From: an uncultured Rikenellaceae bacterium
GTDB taxonomy: Bacteria > Bacteroidota > Bacteroidia > Bacteroidales > Rikenellaceae
NCBI GenBank assembly: GCA_947038405.1
Contig: CAMQVY010000003.1
Coordinates: 1-64,000 of the forward strand
Reading direction: 5' to 3'
Length of the DNA stretch: 64,000 nt
Position numbers and translations under genes: made by a program. Position 1 is the stretch's first letter; the number at the start of each line of letters is the position of its first letter. The notes under the pieces were generated by a model, which was given only the letters and a program-made list of their open reading frames with translations, was not told the DNA's origin and did not search any database. Below, one piece after another: positions 26,066 through 33,881 of this stretch.

Positions 26066-26851
26066 ATGAAACAAGAGGGGTCGAATTCATATATAGTACC
26101 AATGCTCGTGAAGAGTATGGAGTTGTTAGAATTTCTAGCTAAGTACCACAATGGGCTTACGCTTCAGGAGCTAGTTGATGGATTGCAACTCTCTAAAACT
26201 ACTGTTTTTAGAGTTGTGACCACTTTGTTGGATATGGGGTACATCGGGAAGAATGAAGATAGTAACCATTTTTTCATCTCACGTAAACTTTTTAAATTAG
26301 GTATTGCGGCATTGGGAGAGGAGAATATAGTTGAACGAGCTATTGAGCCTATGACACGACTTAGAGATGATGTTAAAGAGTCGGTAATGTTAGGTGTCCT
26401 GATTGAGAATAAAGTTGTATTGTTAGAGCAGATTATGGGTTCACACGCATTCACATTTAGTCTGAAGAGTGGAACTTCGATACATTTACACGCCTCAGCC
26501 CCAGGTAAAGTTCTTTTGGCTGCGACATCTGATGTGAAAAAGGAGGAGATGTTACAGAAAATTGACTTTGTCAAATTTAATGAAAATACAATTACTGATA
26601 TCGATATATTTAGGCAGGAGCTAGTGAAGACAGAACAGCTAGGATATGGTGTCGATATAGAGGAAGAGATCATTGGGGTCTACTGCATTGGAGCTCCAAT
26701 ATATAATCAATATGGGGATGCTATTGCTTGCGTGTGGATCACAGCACCAAAAGGTAGACTCCCTCTAGACGAATTTGATAATGTAGGTGATAAAATAAAG
26801 ATGTATGCTGATCAAATATCAGAAAAGTTAGGCTTTAAACTACTTAAATAA
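26066..26851 (+). CDS. IclR-family transcriptional regulator
   Basis: 261-aa regulator. An N-terminal winged helix-turn-helix (about residues 12-75: SMELLEFLAKYHNGLTLQEL, LSKTTVFRVVTTLLDMGYI) is followed by the IclR effector-binding domain (about 80-260) with GTSIHLHASAPGKVLLA and the C-terminal VWITAPKGRLP. IclR proteins usually respond to small carbon metabolites and control the adjacent catabolic genes. It is first in a same-strand series of ten genes and is 27 nt before the next, so it most likely controls this cluster and is read with it. Confidence 0.9.
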   Translation: MKQEGSNSYIVPMLVKSMELLEFLAKYHNGLTLQELVDGLQLSKTTVFRVVTTLLDMGYIGKNEDSNHFFISRKLFKLGIAALGEENIVERAIEPMTRLRDDVKESVMLGVLIENKVVLLEQIMGSHAFTFSLKSGTSIHLHASAPGKVLLAATSDVKKEEMLQKIDFVKFNENTITDIDIFRQELVKTEQLGYGVDIEEEIIGVYCIGAPIYNQYGDAIACVWITAPKGRLPLDEFDNVGDKIKMYADQISEKLGFKLLK

Positions 26852-26878
26852 AATTATACATACTTAAACCATTTTAAA

Positions 26879-28639
26879 ATGAAACAACTAATAACTCTTT
26901 TGATTAGTATAGTATTGCCTCTCTCTTATGTTGAGGCTTCTATTGGTGAGCCATGGTTTATATCTGACTTGCAAAAAAATGGGGGTAATGTTATTATCTC
27001 AAGTTTTGGGACAAACTCAATAAAAGAGATCGCTTCTGATGGGGCGATTGTTCAAAGTTGGTCTCTCCCTAGCTCTCCAACAGGGTTAGTTGTTTATGGT
27101 AATAAGGCTTATGTCACTTGTTTTGATGATAATAGCTCACTTGTGGTTGTAGACCTAGAGCAGAGTGATAAAATTGAGGAGTTCGTCTTGAATTCACATA
27201 GTGGAGTGACCTCTCCAGTGATTTCAAATGATGGGTCGAAAATATATATATGTAATAAGTTTAATGATGCGATCACTGAGTATGATGTAGCATCTAATGA
27301 AGTAACGAGAACCGTAAAGGTGCTTAGAGAGCCAGCAGATATTATTCTAAGTAAGGATCAAAAGCATCTTTTTGTTTTGAATTTCCTTCCAGCGCAGCGT
27401 GCCGATGTTGACCATGTTGGGTGTGAGGTCTCTGTTATAGATGTTGAAACATTTAAGAAAATTAAAGATATTAAACTTGAAAATGGTAGTAATGCACTTA
27501 GAGGTGCTGCACTATCTCCTGATGGTAAATACCTGTTTATTTCTCACAATTTAGGACGATATACTGTTCCAACGTCTCAGCTTCAGCAGGGATGGATGAA
27601 TACGAGCGCACTAAGTATCGTTAATACAGGGTCTCTGATATTTGAAGGGTCTGTACTTGTGGATGAGGCAGAGAGAGGTGCGGCAGGTACTTGGGGTGTT
27701 GCGTGTGATGACAAAAATTTATATGTAAGCCACTCAGGGGTACATGAAATTAGTGTGATAAATTATGCAGATTTCCTAAAGAAATATGAGGCTTATAAGG
27801 ATAAAACTACTCTTAATTATGATTTGCACTTTTTGTATGGTATCCGAAATAGAGTTAAGTTAGAGGGTAATGGACCGAGAAACTTTATTGTCAGCGATGG
27901 TGTAATAATTGCACCAATGTATTTTTCAGATCATATTAATTTTTACAATGTAGATACAGAGGAGCTTAAAAGTGTAGCGTTAAATCCAGAGAGAATTGAA
28001 ACACCAGCTCAGATAGGAGAAAAGATGTTTAACGATGCTAGTTATTGTTTCCAAAATTGGCAATCTTGTAATGGATGTCACCCTGGAGATGGTCGAACAG
28101 ATGGTTTAAATTGGGACTTAATGAATGATGGTGTTGGTAACTCTAAAAATTGTAAAAGTTTACTATTGTCTATTGCAACTCCACCATCTATGATCTCTGG
28201 TATTAGAGCTAGTGGGTATGTTGCAAATAGAGCTGGATTTAAATTTATTCAATTCCATGAAATTTCAGAAGATCAAGCCAAGTTTATTGATGAGTATATA
28301 ATGTCATTGAAGCCTGTTGCAAGTCCAGCACTTGTGAATGGAGAGTTGTCAGAAAAGGCTACGTTAGGTCGTAAGGTCTTTGAGAAGTATAAATGTGATA
28401 ACTGCCATTCGGGAGCCTATTATACCGACTATAAAATGCACAGAATTGGTGATAATATAGAGTTTGAAAATGGATGGGATACGCCAACATTGATTGAAGT
28501 GTGGAGAACTGCTCCCTATTTGTTTGATGGTCGTGCATACACTCTACATGATGTCTTTGATGTTGAGAAACATGGTATAAATAAGAAAATATCAAATAAA
28601 GAGCTTAACGCACTTGTTGAATATGTAAAATCATTATAA
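26879..28639 (+). CDS. Periplasmic beta-propeller / di-heme cytochrome c protein
   Basis: 586-aa exported protein (signal peptide to about residue 20, ending YVEAS). Residues about 25-370 form a YVTN/YncE-type beta-propeller (SPVISNDGSKIYICNKFND, EPADIILSKDQKHLFVLNF, GAALSPDGKYLFISHNLGR). Residues about 385-586 form a cytochrome c peroxidase/MauG-like region with two heme motifs, CNGCH at 397-401 and CDNCH at 506-510. Propeller plus CCP domains occur in periplasmic oxidases. The heme sites need a cytochrome c synthase, and ccsBA ends the same cluster. The stop is 1 nt before the next gene, so the two are tightly coupled. The oxidised substrate is unknown. Confidence 0.83.
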   Translation: MKQLITLLISIVLPLSYVEASIGEPWFISDLQKNGGNVIISSFGTNSIKEIASDGAIVQSWSLPSSPTGLVVYGNKAYVTCFDDNSSLVVVDLEQSDKIEEFVLNSHSGVTSPVISNDGSKIYICNKFNDAITEYDVASNEVTRTVKVLREPADIILSKDQKHLFVLNFLPAQRADVDHVGCEVSVIDVETFKKIKDIKLENGSNALRGAALSPDGKYLFISHNLGRYTVPTSQLQQGWMNTSALSIVNTGSLIFEGSVLVDEAERGAAGTWGVACDDKNLYVSHSGVHEISVINYADFLKKYEAYKDKTTLNYDLHFLYGIRNRVKLEGNGPRNFIVSDGVIIAPMYFSDHINFYNVDTEELKSVALNPERIETPAQIGEKMFNDASYCFQNWQSCNGCHPGDGRTDGLNWDLMNDGVGNSKNCKSLLLSIATPPSMISGIRASGYVANRAGFKFIQFHEISEDQAKFIDEYIMSLKPVASPALVNGELSEKATLGRKVFEKYKCDNCHSGAYYTDYKMHRIGDNIEFENGWDTPTLIEVWRTAPYLFDGRAYTLHDVFDVEKHGINKKISNKELNALVEYVKSL

Positions 28640-28640
28640 T

Positions 28641-29744
28641 ATGCAGAAGATTGATTATACAATACTGAAGAGTAATGAGATTGAATTTGAAAAAGCAATC
28701 TGTCAACTAGTGAAGAGTGCGGGGGATAATTGTGTTAGATTATGTTTTTTTATAGATGCTAAATCTAGTCAAGATTATGCTGAAAAGAGAGAGAGTATTC
28801 GTAGAATTTTATGTGATGATTGTGGCGAAAGTACACCTACATGGAGTGTTATTTCGCAGAAACCACTTGATTGTAGCGTGGTATTGGAGGTGCATAGTGC
28901 TCAAAATTGCACGATAACTTATAAATCGGACTACATTATACTAGAGTCTGAATCGGCAAAAGAGCTAATATTATCGGGTATTTGCGGAGACTTAAATGAC
29001 TCTATTTACGATCAAAGCCATAGTGCATTCAAAAGAATAGAGAGCATATTTAGCTGCGAAGGCTTTACTTTTAGTAATGTGGTTCGACAGTGGAATTATA
29101 TAGAGAGAATAGTTGCAATTGAGAATAATCATCAACACTACCAAAGTTTCAATGATGTGCGTAGCGAACACTACTCTAATCAGGTTTGGAGTGATGGCTA
29201 CCCTGCAGCTACTGGTATTGGGACTCAATTTGGTGGAATTGTTATAGATTTGGATGCTATTATTATCAAAGATAGTGAGGTGCAGATTCGAAAAATAGAT
29301 AACGATTTTCAAGTAGCTGCACACGCATACTCAAAAGGTGTGTTGATTGGTGAAGAGATTGGTAAAACAACACCTAAATTTGAAAGAGCAAAGTCGGTGG
29401 CGACACAAAAGGAGAATAAAGTCTATATATCTGGTACGGCTGCGATAATTGGTGAGGAGAGTCTCGTTGGGGTGAAGTTTCATAAGCAAATTAAAGCTAC
29501 AATGATAAATATCGAAAATTTAATCTGCGAGCGCACATTTAGAAATAGTGATATTAGAACTCCATCCCCGATGAAGTTAGATATGCTCAGAGTATATTTG
29601 AAATATGAGTACGATACAGAGGGTGCTATGGATTACATGGAGAGTAGTTATGGCGAGACTCCTGTATGTTATCTGCTTGGAGATGTTTGTCGTGATGAAC
29701 TTCTTGTCGAAATTGAAGGAGTTGCATCGAAATTAAATAACTGA
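28641..29744 (+). CDS. FkbO/Hyg5-type chorismatase homologue
   Basis: 367-aa protein made of two RidA/YjgF-like halves, as in the chorismatases FkbO, Hyg5 and XanB2. Matching landmarks are RQWNYIERI, PAATGIGTQFGG, VYISGTAAIIGEESLVG and, near the C-terminus, ELLVEIEG, which in FkbO contains the catalytic glutamate region. Chorismatases hydrolyse chorismate to a dihydroxycyclohexadiene carboxylate or to 3-hydroxybenzoate. Finding one between a di-heme protein and a cupin lipoprotein is unexpected. It could supply a chorismate-derived cofactor or substrate, or be a non-chorismate member of the family. Family call is firm; reaction is not. Confidence 0.75.
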   Translation: MQKIDYTILKSNEIEFEKAICQLVKSAGDNCVRLCFFIDAKSSQDYAEKRESIRRILCDDCGESTPTWSVISQKPLDCSVVLEVHSAQNCTITYKSDYIILESESAKELILSGICGDLNDSIYDQSHSAFKRIESIFSCEGFTFSNVVRQWNYIERIVAIENNHQHYQSFNDVRSEHYSNQVWSDGYPAATGIGTQFGGIVIDLDAIIIKDSEVQIRKIDNDFQVAAHAYSKGVLIGEEIGKTTPKFERAKSVATQKENKVYISGTAAIIGEESLVGVKFHKQIKATMINIENLICERTFRNSDIRTPSPMKLDMLRVYLKYEYDTEGAMDYMESSYGETPVCYLLGDVCRDELLVEIEGVASKLNN

Positions 29745-29820
29745 GTTTGAATCTACTTTAAAATAGTTTATTGATGGCAGTAAATAACAGATTACAATAT
29801 AAATTAAAAATAAAATTATT

Positions 29821-30564
29821 ATGAAAAACATTAAATCAATTGTAGCACTATCACTACTAACTTCTACTATTCTTTTCGCAGGATGTTGCGGTAACGTATG
29901 TCCAAAAGACAAAATAGCAGAGTGTTGTGGTGAGTGTCCAAAAAACCAAACAACGACTATGGCACAAAACACACCGTATACAAAAAAGTATACAAACAAG
30001 GATTATTACAAAGATGGAGTATTCCAAGCAGATGTAGCTTATAAAGCTTATGGTGACATGTTAAATCACTATGGATATGAATTAACTGACTTTATCAAGG
30101 ATAATTTGTGGATTACAGATTTCAACTTAGGGGATTTTGAAAATGTTGGAATGGCAGGATTTTTCTGGGTGAATGATGCTGATGCAAACTATTTCGGACA
30201 TGAAATTTTCTTGCTTCCTAGCCAAATGATTGTAGAACACAAACATATGCCAACTGAATTTGCTGCAAAAATGGAGTCTTGGGTAGTTAAAAATGGTTTC
30301 TGCTATAACTTCGGTATCGGTGAAGCATCTGTTAATGCACCTGCAACACCAGAGTCACAAAAGGGACATATTTTATCTAAATCGTTTATCTCTCAAAATG
30401 TAAATGAGATAGTACACCTTAAGGAGATTGAGACTCCACACTTCCTAATGGCTGGTCCTAATGGAGCTATTGTTTTGGAGTTGGCATCTTACCATGATGG
30501 TTCAGGTTTGCGTTTTACAAATCCAAATGCTGTATTTACATCTAGTATGGTAAACGACCTTTAG
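29821..30564 (+). CDS. Cysteine-rich cupin lipoprotein (D-lyxose isomerase-like)
   Basis: 247-aa predicted lipoprotein with lipobox LFAGC (Cys22). Directly after it lie Cys23, 27, 35, 36 and 39, six cysteines in 18 residues, unusual for a linker and possibly a metal site. The rest is a single cupin domain: VEHKH and MESWVVKNG give the His-x-His and Glu of the first cupin motif, and LELASYHDGSGLRF the second. This spacing resembles D-lyxose/D-mannose isomerase-like cupins. It may isomerise or bind a sugar-like compound outside the cytoplasm, ahead of the kinase genes. A purely binding role is possible. Confidence 0.68.
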   Translation: MKNIKSIVALSLLTSTILFAGCCGNVCPKDKIAECCGECPKNQTTTMAQNTPYTKKYTNKDYYKDGVFQADVAYKAYGDMLNHYGYELTDFIKDNLWITDFNLGDFENVGMAGFFWVNDADANYFGHEIFLLPSQMIVEHKHMPTEFAAKMESWVVKNGFCYNFGIGEASVNAPATPESQKGHILSKSFISQNVNEIVHLKEIETPHFLMAGPNGAIVLELASYHDGSGLRFTNPNAVFTSSMVNDL

Positions 30565-30571
30565 TATTTAC

Positions 30572-30618
30572 ACTCATATAGAGTTAATTATATTTAATAC
30601 AATTAACTCTATATGAGT
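30572..30618 (+). terminator. Terminator or processing hairpin after the cupin gene
   Basis: A perfect 18-bp inverted repeat (30572-30589 with 30601-30618, ACTCATATAGAGTTAATT and its complement) with an 11-nt loop, followed by TTGATATTTTT. It lies inside the cluster and may reduce expression of the downstream genes. Confidence 0.7.
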
Positions 30619-30670
30619 TTGATATTTTTCAAATATATTATAATTTTTACTAACCTAAAAAACAACTACT

Positions 30671-30991
30671 ATGAGAAAGATAAATCATTTCGGAGTTCCA
30701 ACAACAACAACTCAAACTGGCGAAAGTTATGCTGAGGGATTAAAAGTATGGTTAACAGATTATAGCCAAAGTCCAAATAGAATTGAGTACTTACGCTTTG
30801 AAGAGGGGTCATGTATGCCTGATCTAATTCAAAAAGTTGCACATATTGCATACGAGGTTGAATCTCTTGAAAATGCTCTTGCAGGGGCAAAAATATTGGT
30901 TGAGCCAATGGCTCTGTCTGATGAACTATCTATCGCATTTATTGAGGAGGAGGGTATCCCTATCGAAATCATGTGCTATACAAAGAAGTAG
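30671..30991 (+). CDS. VOC (glyoxalase-fold) protein
   Basis: 106-aa single vicinal-oxygen-chelate domain. INHFGVPT at the N-terminus, VAHIAYEVESLENALAG in the middle and IPIEIMCY at the C-terminus carry the His and Glu positions used as metal ligands in this fold. Enzymes of the family include glyoxalases, epimerases and dioxygenases, all acting on substrates with vicinal oxygens. Lying directly before dhaK, it is a candidate isomerase or epimerase for the ketose or diketone handled by the kinase and thiolase. Specific reaction unknown. Confidence 0.75.
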   Translation: MRKINHFGVPTTTTQTGESYAEGLKVWLTDYSQSPNRIEYLRFEEGSCMPDLIQKVAHIAYEVESLENALAGAKILVEPMALSDELSIAFIEEEGIPIEIMCYTKK

Positions 30992-31089
30992 TCAAATTTT
31001 AATTTAGTTTGATAGTACTCTCTTTTTTTGAGGGAGGAGCGCATTATAGCGTAAGACAAATTATTTTTAATACACAAATTAGAGAAAAT

Positions 31090-32097
31090 ATGATTAAGTT
31101 TATTAATAGTACTGAGGATATTACAAAAGAGCTTCTTGAAGGGTATGTAATGGCATATCCAGAACAAGTGAAATTGGACGGAGAAAATATTGTAGTTAGA
31201 GTTGAGGCAAAAAGTGACGATAAAGTTGCTATTGTAACTCTCGGTGGGTCTGGACATGAGCCTGCTCTTAGTGGATTTGTTGGAGAGGGTATGTTAGATT
31301 GCTCTGTTGTTGGTGATGTGTTTGCAGCTCCAGGGGCACAACGTCTATTAAAAGCCCTTCAACTACTTCAGAGAGATGCAGGTATTTTACTTGTTGTTCT
31401 TAACCATTCAGGAGACTTAATGAGTGCTCGCATGGCTTGTAAACTAGCTGCTAAGGCTGGAATCAAAGTTAAAATGTTAGAGACACATGATGATATTAGT
31501 GCAGGATTAGAGGCTTCAACAGATGATCGTAGAGGTTTAGCTGGATGTATTCCACTGTTTAAAGTTCTGGGTGCAGCAGCAGAAGAGGGTAAGTCTATCG
31601 ACGAACTTTATGAGATCGGAGAGCGTATGAATTGCCGTATTGCGACACTTGCTGTTGCAATGAAAGGGTGTACTCATCCTCAAAATGGAGCTACTATTGC
31701 TTGTCTTGAAGAGGGAGTTATGGAGATTGGTATGGGACAACATGGTGAAGGCGGTGGTGCTCAAGAGGAGCTTATCTCTGCAAATGATACGGCAGAAAAG
31801 ATGATTTCACTTCTTCTTCGTAAACTTAAACCTAGTGCAGGAGATAAAGTTATGCTTATTATTAATGGCGTAGGGGCAACAACATACATGGAGTTAAATA
31901 TAATCTTCCGTCGTGCAGCTCAACTATTAGCTGATGCTGGTGTTGAATTGGCATATGGCAAGATTGCGGAGTTATTGACTGTTCAAGAGCAGGCTGGATT
32001 CCAAATGATATTAGGTGGATTGGATGATGATCACGTGGATTATCTTAAAAATCATATGTCTAATGCTCCGTATTGGACAGTAGTAGGTAAAAAATAA
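31090..32097 (+). CDS. dhaK: Dihydroxyacetone kinase-type ketose kinase, DhaK subunit
   Basis: 335-aa DhaK subunit. I chose ATG 31090 (MIKFINSTEDI), the usual start of the fold; an upstream frame to 31009 adds 27 non-homologous residues. TLGGSGHEPALSGFVGEGML and GDVFAAPGAQRLLKAL form the substrate pocket, and GMGQHGEGGG holds the His that binds the carbonyl of the substrate covalently. DhaK homologues also act on erythrulose and other short ketoses. The subunit pairs with DhaL 17 nt downstream. No PTS-type DhaM is nearby, so ATP is the likely phosphate donor. Confidence 0.88.
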   Translation: MIKFINSTEDITKELLEGYVMAYPEQVKLDGENIVVRVEAKSDDKVAIVTLGGSGHEPALSGFVGEGMLDCSVVGDVFAAPGAQRLLKALQLLQRDAGILLVVLNHSGDLMSARMACKLAAKAGIKVKMLETHDDISAGLEASTDDRRGLAGCIPLFKVLGAAAEEGKSIDELYEIGERMNCRIATLAVAMKGCTHPQNGATIACLEEGVMEIGMGQHGEGGGAQEELISANDTAEKMISLLLRKLKPSAGDKVMLIINGVGATTYMELNIIFRRAAQLLADAGVELAYGKIAELLTVQEQAGFQMILGGLDDDHVDYLKNHMSNAPYWTVVGKK

Positions 32098-32114
32098 AAA
32101 CATACAAGATAGTT

Positions 32115-32732
32115 ATGAATTTAACGATAGATCAATTTAAAGCAATGCTTGATTTGGCATTTGTCAATATAAAGGCTAAAGAGGATGAGTTCTCGAAGTT
32201 AGATGCTATTGCAGGTGATGGAGATCATGGAACTGCTATTGTTTCGGCAATGACAGTGATTTGTGCAGAGTCAAAAAAAGGAGAGGATTTTCCTACAATG
32301 TTGACTGATATGGGAATGGAAGTTATGACACAGACAAGTGGATCTACAAGCACTCTTCTTGGTGCGCTATTTCTAGGTATGGGTGAAGGTGTTGCAGGTA
32401 GTGAATTAGATATTGCAGGGGTGAAAAGTATGTTTGTTGCTGGACTCGAAGGGGTTAAAGAGCAGACAAAGGCTAAAGTAGGAGATAAAACTATGATGGA
32501 TGCTCTTATTCCTGCTGTTGATGCGATTGTAGCTTCAAACTCTTCAGATATTAAAGTCATATTGACTGAGGGTGCAGATGCAGCTAAAGCAGGAGTTGAG
32601 GCTACGATTGATATGAAAGCAAATTTTGGTAGAGCGAGAAATTTAGGAGATAAATCTATCGGTTATCCTGATGCAGGAGCTACCTCTTGGGCATTGATTT
32701 TTGAATCTTTTGCTCAAGGATATAATAAATAA
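32115..32732 (+). CDS. dhaL: Dihydroxyacetone kinase-type ketose kinase, DhaL subunit
   Basis: 205-aa nucleotide-binding subunit. DAIAGDGDHGTA supplies the Asp residues that hold the two magnesium ions, SGSTSTLLGALFLGMG and GDKTMMDALIPAV line the nucleotide site, and GRARNLGDKSIGYPDAGATSW closes it. Length is that of a free DhaL rather than the fused ATP-dependent enzyme. It is 17 nt after dhaK and 146 nt before the LsrF-type gene. Together DhaK and DhaL would phosphorylate a short ketose; the neighbour LsrF suggests a five-carbon substrate. Confidence 0.9.
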   Translation: MNLTIDQFKAMLDLAFVNIKAKEDEFSKLDAIAGDGDHGTAIVSAMTVICAESKKGEDFPTMLTDMGMEVMTQTSGSTSTLLGALFLGMGEGVAGSELDIAGVKSMFVAGLEGVKEQTKAKVGDKTMMDALIPAVDAIVASNSSDIKVILTEGADAAKAGVEATIDMKANFGRARNLGDKSIGYPDAGATSWALIFESFAQGYNK

Positions 32733-32878
32733 AAAAAGAACTCCACTATTTTTATTAATGGGGTCAACTGAAGTTTTAAAAGTGGTTTTGATTAAACTTC
32801 TTAACATTTAGCTTATGGTTTAGTCACCTAAAGCGATACATTACAATAGAAAAAAATAATTTTTTAAAAAAAATAGAG

Positions 32879-33760
32879 ATGGCAGATTTAGATGGAATAT
32901 TAGAGAATAAAGATAAAGATTACGGAATTGGTGTACCAGTTCAAAGAGATGGTGGGTTCTTTTTGAAGGGTCTAGATAATTGTGATTGGGGATTGAAAGA
33001 TCGTATGTCTCGTATATTTAATGTTAAGACAGGAAGAACAGTAATGTTGGCATTTGACCATGGATATATTATGGGGCCTACTTCGGGATTAGAGCGTTTA
33101 GACCTTAATATTGTACCTCTTATTGAGTATGCAGACTCATTGATGTGTACTCGTGGATCATTACGTTCAGTTGTTCCTTCAACTAGTAATAAGGCAATTT
33201 GCCTACGCTATTCAGCTGGAACATCAATCCTAACAGAGTTAAATGATGAGTGTATTATTGACCCTAATGATGCAATTAGATTGAATGCTTCAGCTATGGC
33301 TGTAATGGTATCTATCGGTGGAAAATATGAAGCTAAAACAATCGAAAATCTTGTAAGAACAGCAGATGCTGGATATAAGTATGGTATTCCTACTATGGGA
33401 GTTACTGCGGTTGGTAAGGAACTTGCTCGTGATTCACGTTATTTTGCTACTGCGTCTCGTATTTGTGCTGAAAATGGTGCTAACATCGTTAAGACTTACT
33501 ATTGTGAAGGTTTTGAAAAGGTTGTTAACTCATGTCCAGTACCTATCGTTATTGCAGGTGGTAAAAAACTTGAGGAGTTTGATGCACTTGACCTATGCTA
33601 CAAAGCTATAAATGATGGTGCTAGTGGTGTTGATATGGGACGTAATGTATTCCAATCAGAGGCTCCTATTGCAATGATTCAAGCTGTTAGAGCTGTTGTA
33701 CATGAGGGGTACACTCCAAAGATGGGATTTGAGCTATTTGAAGAGTTGCGTAATAAATAA
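32879..33760 (+). CDS. lsrF: LsrF-type 3-hydroxy-5-phosphonooxypentane-2,4-dione thiolase
   Basis: 293-aa class I aldolase-fold enzyme (DhnA/LacD group) that follows E. coli LsrF closely from end to end: MADLD start, DWGLKDRMSRIFNVKTGRTVMLAFDHGYI, GLERLDLNI, LMCTRGSLRSVVPST, IVKTYY with the catalytic Lys, PVPIVIAGGKK and GASGVDMGRN. In E. coli LsrF transfers an acetyl group from the phosphorylated, isomerised AI-2 precursor to CoA, giving DHAP and acetyl-CoA. Here lsrK, lsrG and the Lsr transporter are absent, while DhaK/DhaL and VOC proteins are present. The substrate may be AI-2 derived or another phosphorylated diketone. Confidence 0.85.
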   Translation: MADLDGILENKDKDYGIGVPVQRDGGFFLKGLDNCDWGLKDRMSRIFNVKTGRTVMLAFDHGYIMGPTSGLERLDLNIVPLIEYADSLMCTRGSLRSVVPSTSNKAICLRYSAGTSILTELNDECIIDPNDAIRLNASAMAVMVSIGGKYEAKTIENLVRTADAGYKYGIPTMGVTAVGKELARDSRYFATASRICAENGANIVKTYYCEGFEKVVNSCPVPIVIAGGKKLEEFDALDLCYKAINDGASGVDMGRNVFQSEAPIAMIQAVRAVVHEGYTPKMGFELFEELRNK

Positions 33761-33815
33761 ACTATCTAGCAACTATGTAATTATAAGTCACTTAGTGATT
33801 GAGATATTCTTATTA

Positions 33816-33849
33816 ATGGTATTCACTGTAATCTTTCAGTGAATACCAT
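33816..33849 (+). terminator. Hairpin after lsrF
   Basis: ATGGTATTCACTG and CAGTGAATACCAT form a perfect 13-bp stem around an 8-nt loop. The T-tract is weak, so it may be a processing or partial termination signal before the 1341-aa gene. Confidence 0.6.
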
Positions 33850-33881
33850 CGATTTATAATATAACTACAATAATATAAAAA

